A DNA stretch of 27,387 nucleotides from Phoronis ovalis (GCA_028565635.1 JAOXYB010043392.1:1-27387); one strand, 5' to 3'; shown: positions 10,778 through 21,754, counted from the stretch's first letter. Numbers and translations are program-made. The notes: a model not told the origin generated them from the sequence alone.

Positions 10778-11155
10778 ATGGGGAAGCAGAATAGTAAGCT
10801 TAAACCAGAAGTTCTGGCAGATTTGACATCAGAAACAGAATTTTCAGAACATGAACTTCAAGAGTGGTATAAAGGATTCCTTAAGGATTGCCCATCAGGA
10901 CATTTAACAGTCGATGAATTTAAGAAAATTTATGGCAATTTCTTCCCGTATGGTGATGCTTCAAAGTTTGCGGAACATGTCTTCAGAACTTTTGATGCAA
11001 ACAGTGATGGCTCAATTGATTTCAGGGAGTTTATATGTGCTCTAAGTGTTACCTCTCGTGGCAAGTTAGAACAGAAATTAAAGTGGGCGTTTAGTATGTA
11101 CGATCTTGATGGCAATGGATACATTTCAAGAAATGAAATGCTGGAAATTGTCACG
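10778..11155 (+). CDS. NCALD: Neurocalcin/hippocalcin-like neuronal calcium sensor, coding exon 1
   Basis: This exon encodes residues 1-126 of a 191-aa EF-hand protein. It begins MGKQNSKL, the N-myristoylation signal of the neurocalcin/hippocalcin/VILIP group; calcium binding exposes the acyl group and sends the protein to membranes. EF1 (about 37-48) is degenerate (DCPSGH), as in the whole family. EF2 has a complete loop, D73 to E84, and EF3 D109 to E120. The start has G at -3 and +4 and an in-frame stop just upstream. The exon ends at a phase-0 donor (ACG|GTATGT), after EMLEIVT. As I recall, this is also an intron position in vertebrate homologues. Reading past the donor gives only two more codons. 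The protein is close to both vertebrate NCALD and HPCA, so it is probably their invertebrate co-orthologue. Family assignment is very secure; the exact symbol is a convention. Confidence 0.95.
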
Positions 11156-12588
11156 GTATGTTAAAATCTGTACAGATGCCAAATTTGGGGAAATTGATGG
11201 GATTTTGTTTATGAATGTAGCAAATTAATGGGAAGTCATAAATCTTTCCCCTCTGGGGGGTTTTGTAACTCAATGTGAAAAATTGATATTTACACAAGAT
11301 GAATTGTAAAAAATTTGTTTCATAGAAATTCACTATTTATTAAAATATCTCACAAGAATAGTAATAGTATTCTTGGCTAAATGGGTTAATACAATAATGT
11401 CTAGTTTTAACTTAAATATTAAAATATATATTGTGGGATTTTTCTGTATTAGGATCAATATCTTTTTTTGTATTATTTCTAAATTCTTAAACATGGCAAA
11501 CTAGATCTGCTGGGAATCAAACATTACAAGACAGATGTTTGCATGCTTGAATAGCTAATATTTATTATTATTTAATTTTCTCAGGTTTCTATGGTTTTCT
11601 GCAGAAGAAGTCAAACTCTTTTCATAGAATAATACATTTTTTTTTAAATATAAATCTTTTGTTAAGGAAACTTGTCTATAGATTAAATAATAGCTAATTT
11701 ACCAGTGTACTTATTCAAAAGGAAAAGTATAGAGATGAGTGCACTTGATAGAGCCACTGCACTCCGGGGGGTTACTCAAGGTTTTTAGCTTGTGGTAGCA
11801 AACCCAATTCAAATTTTTTGAAATTTTAGGGTAGCTATCCAAATTTTGTGAAATATAAGGGTAGCAATCCAAAATTTTGAAATATTTGAGTATAGCAATC
11901 CATTTTTATGCAAACTGGCTGATACAAACCAAATTCAAAATTTATTTAAAAATTAATCCAAATTATTTGTTGTGAGCAGTGGGTAGCAATCCAAATTTTT
12001 GAGTATCTTTACGGTAGCAATCCAAAAAAATATAGTAAGAAGTATACAATCCAAATCCAAGATTTTCAACTCGGCTGCACACCCCCACCAAAAAATAACT
12101 CGAGTACCCCCTGGGTACTGCAGTACATCGCTGTCGAACCCAAATATTCCTAACATGCTGGTTTATGAATGGAATCACATGTGCACAGAAATTTGTTGTG
12201 ATTGTTTGGGTCCATGCGGAGATCATATAATGGTGGCTCCACCACGTGCAAAGAAAAGAGTATTATTGCAGCCTATATCTGCAACTTTGTTGTCACTGTA
12301 CATGTTACTTGTCTTTTGGTGTTTGTTATCAGTTTCAGTGGTGACAGCCAAGCTAAATTAAATCATTCCCCAAGTACCCTGAAGAACTAGATTTTTTACT
12401 AGTCACACCCATCTCCAATACTTTTCTACTCATACTTATTAAGTGAAAATTAGTTGCTATGGAGCTGTTGAATATGACAAAGTAAATGCATTCTACAAGT
12501 AACTTAAAGTTGCTCGCAACTAACTGCCTAGTTTCAACAGGCCGTAATATTGTCCATTTTAAGTATAACATGGTTATTTTCTTTATAG
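11156..12588 (+). other. NCALD: Intron of the calcium-sensor gene
   Basis: This GT-AG intron of 1433 bases has donor GTATGT and acceptor TTTCTTTATAG. It carries the tandem-array transposon-like element at 11762-12116. The open frames inside it, including those of 87-120 codons on both strands, come from that repeat and its flank. Confidence 0.9.
11762..12116. mobile_element. Tandem-array MITE with inverted ends and 6-base target duplication
   Basis: The element is flanked by direct repeats ACTGCA (11756-11761 and 12117-12122). Its left end reads CTCCGGGGGGTTACTCAAG and the complement of its right end reads ACCCAGGGGGTACTCGAG, which are imperfect terminal inverted repeats of about 19 bases. 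Between them lie seven or so diverged copies of a unit near GGTAGCAATCCAAATTTTTG, spaced 30-45 bases apart. The right end also has CGGCTGCACACCCCCACCA, shared with the elements near 5.6 kb and, more weakly, 5.2 kb. It encodes no transposase. It sits in the intron of the calcium-sensor gene and does not touch the splice sites. Confidence 0.7.
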
Positions 12589-12786
12589 GCAATATACAAA
12601 ATGGTTGGCACTGTGATGAAAATGCCAGAAGACGAATCAACACCAGAAAAGCGTACAGATAAAATATTCCGACAAATGGATGCAAATGCTGATGGAAAAT
12701 TGTCTCTCTCTGAATTCATTGAAGGAGCGAAAAGTGATCCATCCATTGTTAGGTTACTGCAGTGTGATCCCAATGCTATGACTTAA
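12589..12786 (+). CDS. NCALD: Neurocalcin/hippocalcin-like calcium sensor, coding exon 2
   Basis: This exon encodes residues 127-191 and joins exon 1 in phase 0 (IVT|AIYKMVG). It carries the family-typical [17 protein letters not shown] stretch, a complete EF4 loop from D157 to E168, and the near-invariant ending [13 protein letters not shown]. The last residues are NAMT instead of the SSxxQF common in vertebrates. The total of 191 aa is normal for the family (191-193). The stop is TAA at 12784-12786. Confidence 0.95.
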   Translation, partial: AIYKMVGTVMKMPEDESTPEKRTDKIFRQMDANADGKLSLSEFIEGAKSDPSIVRLLQCDPNAMT

Positions 12787-14930
12787 GATTAGTTTTATTA
12801 ATTATTGAATGTCTAATTAATTGCTAAACTTTCATCTGTATCTCATATAACCTTCAATTGTGTTATCATCCTACCAAAATCAAGCTACCTGTTATTTTGT
12901 AATGTTAAAAAGAAAATCTGTTAAAAAAATGCCTCTTGGTTCAAAATTTTTTTTAAAGAACAACACAAATTGTTTTATACTAGCATACAAATACATATGC
13001 AACATTAAAGAAATTGTTAAAAAAGCTATTTGCAAACTTTATTTTATCACTATGTAGCAAACTACTGGCATAATGAACCCAATCAGTTCCATTTGTTGCC
13101 GCATTTTATGAGCGGTCAATCTCTCAACTGTCGGTACTTGTTTGATGCAGTCATGAACACTGAGATTTTATGGGATCGTTTCGTTTAATGCGTGTAAATA
13201 ATCTTTTACCCTTTTTGACACCTTCACCATGACATATTGAAAGCTGTTTGCTCTGTTGATAACAAAGGTTTTGTTGGGATCTAAATCTTGTATTTTTCCT
13301 AATTTGCATTGTTAAGACTTTGTGCCAGTCTGCAAAGTTTGTACATGCATATTTATTGGTATTATCGGCATAGATAAAGCTTGGACCCACTGCTTTCTTA
13401 TTGCTGCCATGCTTATGTTTTTAGTTACTACTGTATTAAATTGATAATCAATGCTATGGCCTTTGAATTCATGAATGACTCGTAGATAGGACGTTCATCC
13501 GGGATAAGGATAATCGTTAGTAACATGATTATTCTACAATTAAAAGGATTATTACTAAGCCATAAAATACATATTTCTACTTTATTCCAGGTTTATTTGG
13601 CATAGATCTATAAGTGCAGTTCACCTTCTCCCAATCTATACATTAGTTATTGTTTTAATACTTAATACTACTCAATACATGTTAAAGTTAACTGGAGTAG
13701 ATTTGATCTACGAGTATTATAACTGCCTACAAGCATCTGATGTTAGGAAATGTATTTTGTTATTTTTCTGCATTTAGGTTATTTTTATCATGAGCTTTGA
13801 TAAGAATTGATATTCGGAAATAGTGTAGTTTGCTCATAATATCTACTAGGTAATACGAAGCTGTTTATTTGAACCGGGTTAATGCGTAATTAGTTTGATA
13901 ATATTTGATATCAGAATATATATATTATACCATGATTATTATACTGTATATTATTTGAAACATTTTAAAATTTACTGAAAAAATATTACATTAATAATTG
14001 TATGTAATATCTGAGAAAAAATGTGTTTTAATACTTTTGTTACCATATTTATGATATGGAAATCATGGGTAGAAACCAATTCCATTAACACAAAATTTCA
14101 AAATTTCTATATAGGCTTTGTTCAGACAACCTATTTTTTCTAATTTTTGATGCCAGAATGCTATGTAGTTGGTTAACTATCTCTTCTAGTAGCTGTATTG
14201 TCGGGCCCTGCTGAAGTTTAGGAAACTGTAAACTAATCTTGTAGAAGCTGGCGAAAATTACCTAATCATAATACTAATTAATATTGCTGTCATTGATGAG
14301 AATGTTTTGTTACTTCCACATACCACCTTTAAAAAAGCCGTATACTTGGTGTTTGCCCATGGGACTGTCTGACTAAGTGTATTATTTTTTGTATTGTGTA
14401 AAAAGAAGGATTAAATTATGTGACACATTGAGCAAAAATGGCTGGTCCACATTTTCTAACAAGATGGCTGAATTATAATAATCAGGGCACTGTGTACAGT
14501 GTGCCACTGTTGCGATGTTTTTTATGGATGGCATAGAATTGTAAAGAGTTGATCATACTTTTTGTAATGTTAAAAGAAAACAATTCTCTTTGAAGCAGTC
14601 GCGCCGTTAAACAAGATTTATTAAAAATAATAATAAAAGGAAAATGACAAAATTTGAAACAGTCCCGCCCTGTTAAACACAGTTTTGTTTTGGTCTGGCC
14701 TATTCACATCTTTTTAAAGAACATCTTAAAAGAACGGAAAAATGTCCACCTTATAGCACTTGTGATTTTTGAATTGCTGTACAGGATCGAAGTTCAACAG
14801 TGCTTGTCGCTGTAATGCTAATTTGAATATGGTATTCATAATAAATACGGATTGTTCTCTTTGAATGTCATATTGTAAGTATAGATGTCTCTATGTATGT
14901 GTTCAAAATAAAATAACTAATTTTTTCATT
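12787..14930 (+). other. NCALD: Probable long 3'UTR of the calcium-sensor gene
   Basis: No further coding exon is needed, and this stretch has only short random open frames. The extent is inferred from AATAAA signals at 14632-14637, 14840-14845 and 14907-14912. The last is followed by GT-rich sequence near 14935-14960. A Pumilio-type site TGTAAATA lies at 13193-13200. Two related words, GTCGCGCCGTTAAACA (from about 14599) and GTCCCGCCCTGTTAAACA (from about 14662), are a small imperfect repeat. Earlier cleavage cannot be excluded. Confidence 0.5.
14907..14912 (+). terminator. Candidate polyadenylation signal, calcium-sensor gene
   Basis: AATAAA with a GT/T-rich element (GTGTTTTCACTG and TTTGTTGT) about 25-45 bases downstream. 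This is the best formed of the three candidates in the region. Confidence 0.5.
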
Positions 14931-15650
14931 ACAAGAGTGTTTTCACTGTATTTGTTGTATAGCTTGATAATCTTACTAATCTCAATGTCCTACGTACGGG
15001 GTGACACGAAATTAATAACATGAATTATTTTGAATTTAACATAATTATTGATAACATATAAACACAATATTTTGCTATGCTAAAGAAAATTTAATTAAAA
15101 ATCATATCCGTTTTATTTGGCGAGCTTCAAATAATTCTTGTAATATTTGGTAAATACTAGCATGCTGTTTTAGGGCCTTTAATTTGTAGGCCAAAAACGC
15201 TCCATAAAATAAAGATAGCACATGAGCAATGTCTTCATGCCGATCAAAAACAGAGTGCAAGACGGAACAAACTTAGTTAAGTATTTGATATGTGATCGTC
15301 ATATACCATGTTATGTAGAAACGGCTACATCTTTGAAATACTGTTAATATCCAGTGAATTACTGGACAATTCATCCATGGAAGAAATACAGATAACTATT
15401 TCAGCAAAGAAGTTCACAGTTGCGTATTCTGTTGTGTTTCCATTTCATTCGCATAGTTAAATGCTTTTTAGGACATTTTTCAATTAACAAAAACCCGTTA
15501 ACGTAACATTCGCTTTATAATAAAAGCTTCAACAGCAGATAAAAAAATAGGCCATAAATCGTGGCTAGGTTATGTTTATTTTTCTGGTTTTATTTAAATC
15601 GTAGCAATAGAAAACTTTTTCCTGGAAAACAACAAAGCTACGTGTAATCA
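14931..15650. other. Intergenic, no feature recognised
   Basis: No exon, RNA gene or bounded repeat was recognised between the probable 3' end of the calcium-sensor gene and the Helitron. Confidence 0.55.
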
Positions 15651-15907
15651 TCTATACTACTAAATCTCCAGTGTCCGTCTGTCACTCTTTCCACCAAATA
15701 TCTTCTAAACTATTATATGTAGAACATTGATCTTTTCACACATCGTAGGTATCGACGATGGCTCGGGTTCCTCAAATTTTGGGGTCAATCGGTGAACGGT
15801 ATCGAGCATTTTTAAATTCATTATTTTTTGCCTGTGATAACTCGGCCTTACGTGACCTACATCTCTATCAATATCATAATCCGTGGTTTACCACGGGTCC
15901 CGTCTAG
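15651..15907 (+). mobile_element. Short non-autonomous Helitron
   Basis: The element starts TCTATACTACTAAA and soon reads GTGTCCGTCTGTC, a 5' end typical of Helitrons. It ends in CTAG (the CTRR rule) at 15904-15907. A 16-base hairpin, CCGTGG-TTTA-CCACGG, at 15881-15896 ends 7 bases before this terminus, in the usual place. It sits precisely between an A (15650) and a T (15908), the Helitron target. There are no inverted ends and no target duplication, as expected. At 257 bases it has no Rep/helicase gene and must have been moved in trans. Confidence 0.85.
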
Positions 15908-18240
15908 TAGATCATAAAAATAACATTGCAATTTTCAAGAACACGAGTGTCAAGTTAAATATTTCCATACTCCCTAATTTAAGTATGCATTTACGAATTT
16001 CCCTCCCAGTCATGAGCGCGTTCTTAAATATAGTCACTATTTTTGCCGTACCATTTTGTATGATTGACTACTGTGATAATGTAAAGAAAATGACTTTATC
16101 CTGCTTATTTTATTACTTGTACAAAACACCGACAAAACAGTTATTTCACGACACCCCGTATATAGAGGAAGACTATATATATATAGTCATTATTCGAGAT
16201 TAATTTATTTCACTTGCTGACAAGGGACCACCTGGTGGAAAGTTTAGAAATCGTAGCTTTGCGTATACCATATATGCACGTTAGACAACACTCCGATTTT
16301 TTTTGCCTTAAATTTAACTTAAGTTCCTATAACAATTGCAACTGCACAGAAAATGGAGAAATGACCACTAATACACCTTGGCACTGTGTTCAAACCAATA
16401 CAGAACAATTTCAAAGGGACTTGTTGCTTCAACAGCTTTTTAAAAAACAAAAACCCAACAGTGGGATGACTTACTACCTCGCACCAGACATTTACAGGTA
16501 ACTTTATAGACAGTGTCAGTGACACGAAGCTCATAATAAATGTCAGCCATTGTTACTCAGCACAGTAATCTACACAGCTGAACTGTCTTGATGTTTTATT
16601 GGTGTCACAGTATCCCGACAGAGACAAATGCATTTAGGCGTATCTACTCTAATTCTACGTGGTCTTTAAAAAAAATGTGAAATTTTGTGAAAATACTATA
16701 TTTCCGTAATGCTAATTGTGATTGCTTACAGAGAAACAGAATTATGATGAAATGCCTAGCGTCCCCAAGAAATACTGAAATCAAGTTAATAATATAAAAT
16801 ATGTGGGGGTTGTGCCGGCCAAATTTCTTTTTATTATTCTTGAAACTGAAAATTGGTGATTGATACTGGGGCTAATAAAATCTCGGACAAAATACATGCA
16901 CGCTTTTCAACTTTAGCATTTAATGGAGTGGGAGCGGGGACATTTTCATAGTTTATTTTCACTAAAAGTGTTGTACTAGTAGGAAGGTCATCACGTTAAA
17001 AACTTTTTCAAGATATGAACCTGTGCGCATGAAATGATATGTATACCTCAAAAGTAGATGTACCAATTCTAAATTTTTAATTTGAAATGGAAACGAACGG
17101 GCTCAATTTTATATTCATCTTAATTAATATTGCGTGTTTCGATTTAAAATTAGTCTAACTGGGTTTTCACATTTATAACACTGTAAGCTCGAAACCCATT
17201 ACATATACAGAGGGGTATATGATGGGTCAAAATGCCTCAGAAGCATAAACTGAATATCGTGATTTCTATTTATCAGCCGATTTTTTAGAGGATTCAGATT
17301 ATTGATCTATAATGTGAAGTGGAATCTTAACGAAGAACTTGATGTTGATTCAGCGTATCGGTTTATCACTGGGCAAGTATCGCAGCCGGTAGAAGATAAA
17401 AAGTGGCGTCTCAAAGCCTACAGATGTATCTGGCTGGCATACTGCATTTGAAACTTTAAATAATACACATAGATTTTTATTTCGTTTCATAATTACATTT
17501 AGCGAATCTTTTGCAAAAAAAATGGATATATTGTTAGGAAATTTAAATAAGAAATAAATGTAAATGATCGAATAAATAAATGTCAACAAAACATTTTTCG
17601 TAAAAAAGCATTGAGCAAAGTAACAGAATAAATTCAAATTCCATTCCAATAAAATAATACTGTTAAAAAAGAATTTGTGAGAGAAAATATACCTGTGTAT
17701 ATTAGTGTAAGATTATACTAATCATCATTTGTATGAAAGCCTTTTGATAAACGGAAAGGTATCTTAATTTGCTCAAAAGTATTAACTTGGAATAAATTTA
17801 TACGTTAGATTAATATCTCACTGAATGGATACGTTATAACATAAACTTTCACTTTGATTATAATAATTATTAAATTATTTATAGATTATAGTAAATTATG
17901 AATAATATGAGTATATTGTACATCGACAATGCAACTTTTGCATAGATTACTATGTCCAGGTATTGTCTACGTCCTTGTAGCTTGACCATTAAAGCCAGGC
18001 TCTGGACACTGGACTTATTATAATAATATGAAAAATATGCATATTTCTCTCTTGCATTCGTTATTTGCAAGTTTAAAAATACTTTAAATGTTGAAAAGTA
18101 TATGATATATCAATAAAGGATATGGGTAGCCAGGCAACTGTGTATACAATTGATAATAAGCTTAAAGAATGTTTGTCGTCACTACATCACACAACACTGA
18201 GCGTCTATTCATGAAGACCGGATAAGAATAGAACGATTTT
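15908..18240. other. Intergenic, no gene recognised
   Basis: Open frames of 63-106 codons on both strands (15883-16203, 16214-16501, 17350-17649, 17879-18070) match no family I recognise. They lack supporting splice sites and have AT-driven composition. No RNA gene was recognised. Confidence 0.55.
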
Positions 18241-18266
18241 ATTGCAACACATGAAGATTCCATAAG

Positions 18267-18859
18267 GTGAGTTCCTAGCTGTGGGTGAGTTTAGCAGGCT
18301 GTAACCGTAAGTTCTTAATTCGGCAAACATTGCCTTAAATGTACATAATAATAGGAATGCTGATCTTGCCGGGTTCTTCCAATGGGAAACAGCATGGAAA
18401 CAATGACGAATTTAGGCAGGCTTATTTCCTGTTTTGAAACAAGTCATGTAAATCCAATGTTGGACCTAGCTGAGAGGGAAAGTTCAAATACGGAGTCATG
18501 TAATAAACCCCGAATATATCACTTTTAATACACATAAATAATATTCATGGCATTATGATATATATATGATATAGGACATAATATACGCCTCAGTCGTAAT
18601 AAATGGACACGGAACACAACTGGACATACTTGGTGTATTGACCCATTAGGATGGCCAATGGTCAATGAATGGAATAAAGGTTCAGGAGATGGATTTGAAA
18701 GAAAGTCGTACAGTCATGATAAATCCACGTACTGACCCCATTGACTATGGTGTCACATAATAGTATCAGCTGTCCCATTCGTATATACATACATTTATAC
18801 TAAATAACACTTCAATCATATGATTTATGACTTCATGTATACAATAATAATTATTGTAG
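18267..18859 (+). other. Possible 5'UTR intron of the TIR-protein gene
   Basis: A strong donor consensus (CATAAG|GTGAGT, GT at 18267-18268) lies upstream. A possible acceptor, TTATTGTAG, ends at 18859, ten bases before the start codon, with a branch-point-like TACTAAATAAC near 18800. The acceptor has a poor pyrimidine tract. This is inference; the gene could instead start transcription nearby. Confidence 0.3.
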
Positions 18860-18868
18860 ATTTTCAAT

Positions 18869-20722
18869 ATGGGATGTGTTGCATCCGGGGTTACTTCTAC
18901 CGAGGTACAACAGCAAAATCAAAAGCAACAGCAGAATCCACAAGAACAACAGCAACAAACAACTGAAAAGCTTAATAGTGAAAAACCTCATCGACCAGTT
19001 ATCAAAACAAACGAACAGGTAGCAGATATGGCGGGTGTTGGTGCTGGAATTGATACTAACCAAGAAAGCCAAAAGCGTCTTCTTCTAGTATATCAGTCAA
19101 ATTATGAAAGTGTAGCCAATCGGATAAAGACAGAGTTCGAGAAACACAAATTTAAAATTATCAGCATTAACGAAAAGGTACCACAAACTTTGGCTGAGAG
19201 GGAAGAGTCTGTACAGTGGTGTGGTGGTGTTGTTATTATTGCTTGTGTAAAATTTCAACGAGCATTACCATGTACTGAATTACTGGATTACGTTCAAACA
19301 AATAAGAAACCCATTTGTACGATTTTAGCACAGCCAAACTATACACCTTCAGGATCAGTGGGGGCTGTTTCTGCTACTGGCATCAGGATATCATATGATC
19401 AGTATAATCAAGATTCCAAGCTGCAGTTTGTCAGTAGCGTAGCAAGCGATCTAACCAATAGGTATAACGCGCCATCAGGCAGAACAGCACCCAGCAATGC
19501 TGACCGTACTGATGAACATCTTGCGGCTGAGCCTGTTTCGAATAAAATAGCTGTAGCGTATACTTTAGACGCTAAACAGTGTTGCAACATGATTGTTTCG
19601 GAATTACGTAACAAGGGATTTCATACCGAACTTTGTGATTCTGCTGCAGACAATAGTAGTTTAATTAAACGCACTCAAATTTTCATAGCCATCCTTTCAC
19701 CAGATTATCAGGTCTCTGACAAATGTCGTCGAGAATATGAATTAGCAAGATCATGTCAGCGTGATATTGTACCTGTAATTGGTGTTGACACGTACAGACC
19801 ATCTGGCTGGTTGGCCCTTGGTATTGCTGGAAAAATATACCACGAATTAGCTAATTCAGCAAAAGCTAATAAACGTGTTTATGACAGTAATCCTATGAAT
19901 GACTTTTCCTATGCCGTTGCTGCTATGCTTCAAGATACGGTGACAGAAGAAGAGAGAGAGAGTAAAAGAATAAACATTCTCCAAAAAGACATACAGGAAG
20001 CAGAAAGGAAGCTGATCAGCCTTGGTGGAACATGGCCACCAAAATCGCGACCTCAAGAGCAGAAAGTACCGAGAAAGTCTATGCAAGAACTTGCATCTTA
20101 CGACAGTGAAAATCTGCCGTTTAATTATATTCATCATGAAATAACTAGAATGACTTTCACACCACCTAAACCCCTTTTTGACGGTCGTGGTATTCCTCTG
20201 AGAAGAAAGTTTGACGCTATGTTATCCTACCAGTGGGACGTACAACATTTCGTACGGGAATTTTATATGGATTTGAGTATGCGCACAATTAATACGTGGA
20301 TGGATATTTGGGGAGGTATGCAAGGCAATATTTATGAGGCAATGTCAAATGCGGTCGAATGCTCTTCTGTCATAATTTCATTCTTGACTGCAAAATACCA
20401 ACAGTCCGCCAACTGCAAAATTGAGCTTAAATACGCTATTGCAAGAAACAAGCCGATTATTTTTATTCGTACAGATCCAAACCTAGAACTATTGCCATGG
20501 ATTGCAGAAGCTGTCTCAAGAAACATTACATTTGATATGTGCCGTATACAAGATGCGGGCATTATGGATAATGGTGTTCCAAGAATTAATAGAATCAGTG
20601 ACGTCGTAAGAAAAGTTGTCAAAATTGATGCGTCGGCCAACCTTCCCGAAGAGATGACAGAAGAAGTCTACGCACTGAATGAAAAACTGCAAGATGCCTT
20701 GGATGAAATACACAGGCTTGAG
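18869..20722 (+). CDS. Acylated triple-TIR domain protein, coding exon 1
   Basis: This exon encodes residues 1-618 of a predicted 698-aa protein. MGCVAS fits the N-myristoylation consensus (Gly2, Ser6), with Cys3 free for palmitoylation, so membrane anchoring is likely. A Gln-rich linker (14-30) follows. Three TIR-like domains come next: about 67-197 (very diverged), 224-357 (diverged) and 446-590 (canonical: FDAMLSYQWD, WMDIW, AMSNAVECSSVIISFLT). Each keeps a Glu after the position-specific Cys (CTE at 135-137, CRRE at 286-289, CKIE at 516-519), where NAD-cleaving TIRs have their catalytic Glu. Charged helices at 358-384 and 595-618 look like short coiled coils. The start has A at -3, G at +4 and an in-frame TAG at 18857. 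The exon ends in phase 0 at GAG|GTAAGT; reading on adds 17 codons before a stop. The function is unproven: an immune adaptor/scaffold or a NADase are the alternatives. No orthologue name is recognised. Confidence 0.9.
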
Positions 20723-21148
20723 GTAAGTACTGGTTTATACACTATTTCCATTAAAAATGTTTTTGTGCACATTTAACCAAAAGGACATCAACGCTATTGT
20801 TTATTAAATTTTGAATAAATAGTGACGCGCAATTTTTTTTTATTTTCAACAATGTTATGCAGCCTGGTAATTTTTATATGATGTCTTCATCTTTGCCTTA
20901 AGTACCACTTTCAATAAAAATGGAGCGCAATGTGGCATAAACCAAAACAGTTTTGGCGAAAGTTTGAAGTTTTTCTACTTTTAATAAATAAATATGCATA
21001 TATACATTTTTATGTAAAAACCTGTCTCGATTGGCATTTAATTAAAATCGTGATCATGGTCACCAACATTTTTAATTGGCACCAAAAAAGGCATCTAAAA
21101 TTTCTTTTATTTATTTATTAATATACAATCTGTTATCGCTATTTCCAG

Positions 21149-21391
21149 GGCACAAAGCAATTCGAAACATGCACAAGATGTGGAGCAAAATTCACAGAAG
21201 ACACTAAAACTGGATGTAAGAACCACAGGGCTTATTTTATGGGCGGTACAATAATTGCGGGAAGATGGGTATGTTGTTCTCAACGAGAAAAGGATTCGTT
21301 AGGATGTACCAACACTGATCATACAAGTGCTCCAAGAACTTTCCAAGAAATGCCAGGATATGGAGGTTGTTTCCAATGGGTACCGGCGTAA
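21149..21391 (+). CDS. Triple-TIR protein, coding exon 2: Cys/His zinc-binding tail
   Basis: The acceptor TATTTCCAG|GGC joins in phase 0 and adds residues 619-698. Likely zinc ligands run C626, C629, C641, H644, C660, C661, C671, H676, in the order C-x2-C, C-x2-H, W-x-C-C, G-C, H. This resembles the CHORD domain (Cys/His-rich, with its WsCC and GC...H signature) known from plant RAR1 and animal CHP1/melusin, but the spacing is shorter. The exact family is therefore an inference. The tail closes GYGGCFQWVPA before a TAA stop at 21389-21391. The ordered Cys/His pattern, the phase match and the lack of in-frame stops make this a real exon even though it has no start of its own. Confidence 0.85.
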   Translation, partial: GTKQFETCTRCGAKFTEDTKTGCKNHRAYFMGGTIIAGRWVCCSQREKDSLGCTNTDHTSAPRTFQEMPGYGGCFQWVPA

Positions 21392-21754
21392 TGAGTTTCA
21401 ACTGCTATTAAACTTTATGCGATCACAGTTGATTGAAAGTATCATGCGGAAGTTTTCATGATTGCATATGCAAACGCTTTGTGCTAAATATTTATAGAAC
21501 ATGGAAAAAAACACGGAGGTATTCCCACTCATCTGTCATGTTGATTCGTATCGCCGGGAAGTTTGCGTTGTTCAACGCGGACTATAGAATGATAAACTCG
21601 GCCAGGACATGTTCCTCTGTGCCATTGGACAATGTTTTTGAGCCATGAAAGGATATATTAAATTTAACACCATATTTAAACCGTATTTTTGCATAGAACA
21701 ATTAAAAATAATGTTTCTACCCTACAGGAAGAAGCCGACTGCCTGTTAGAGGTC

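Noticed and set aside
11953-12390. Overlapping open frames of 62-120 codons on both strands
   Set aside because: They lie in the intron of the calcium-sensor gene, partly inside the tandem-array element, and encode low-complexity repeats with no family match.
15883-16501. Open frames of 106 and 95 codons on the + strand
   Set aside because: The first starts inside the Helitron hairpin. Neither resembles a known protein or has splice-site support.
17350-17649. 99-codon - strand open frame with a hydrophobic start
   Set aside because: The hydrophobicity follows from AT-rich codons (Phe, Ile, Leu, Tyr). No family match, upstream exon or polyadenylation context.
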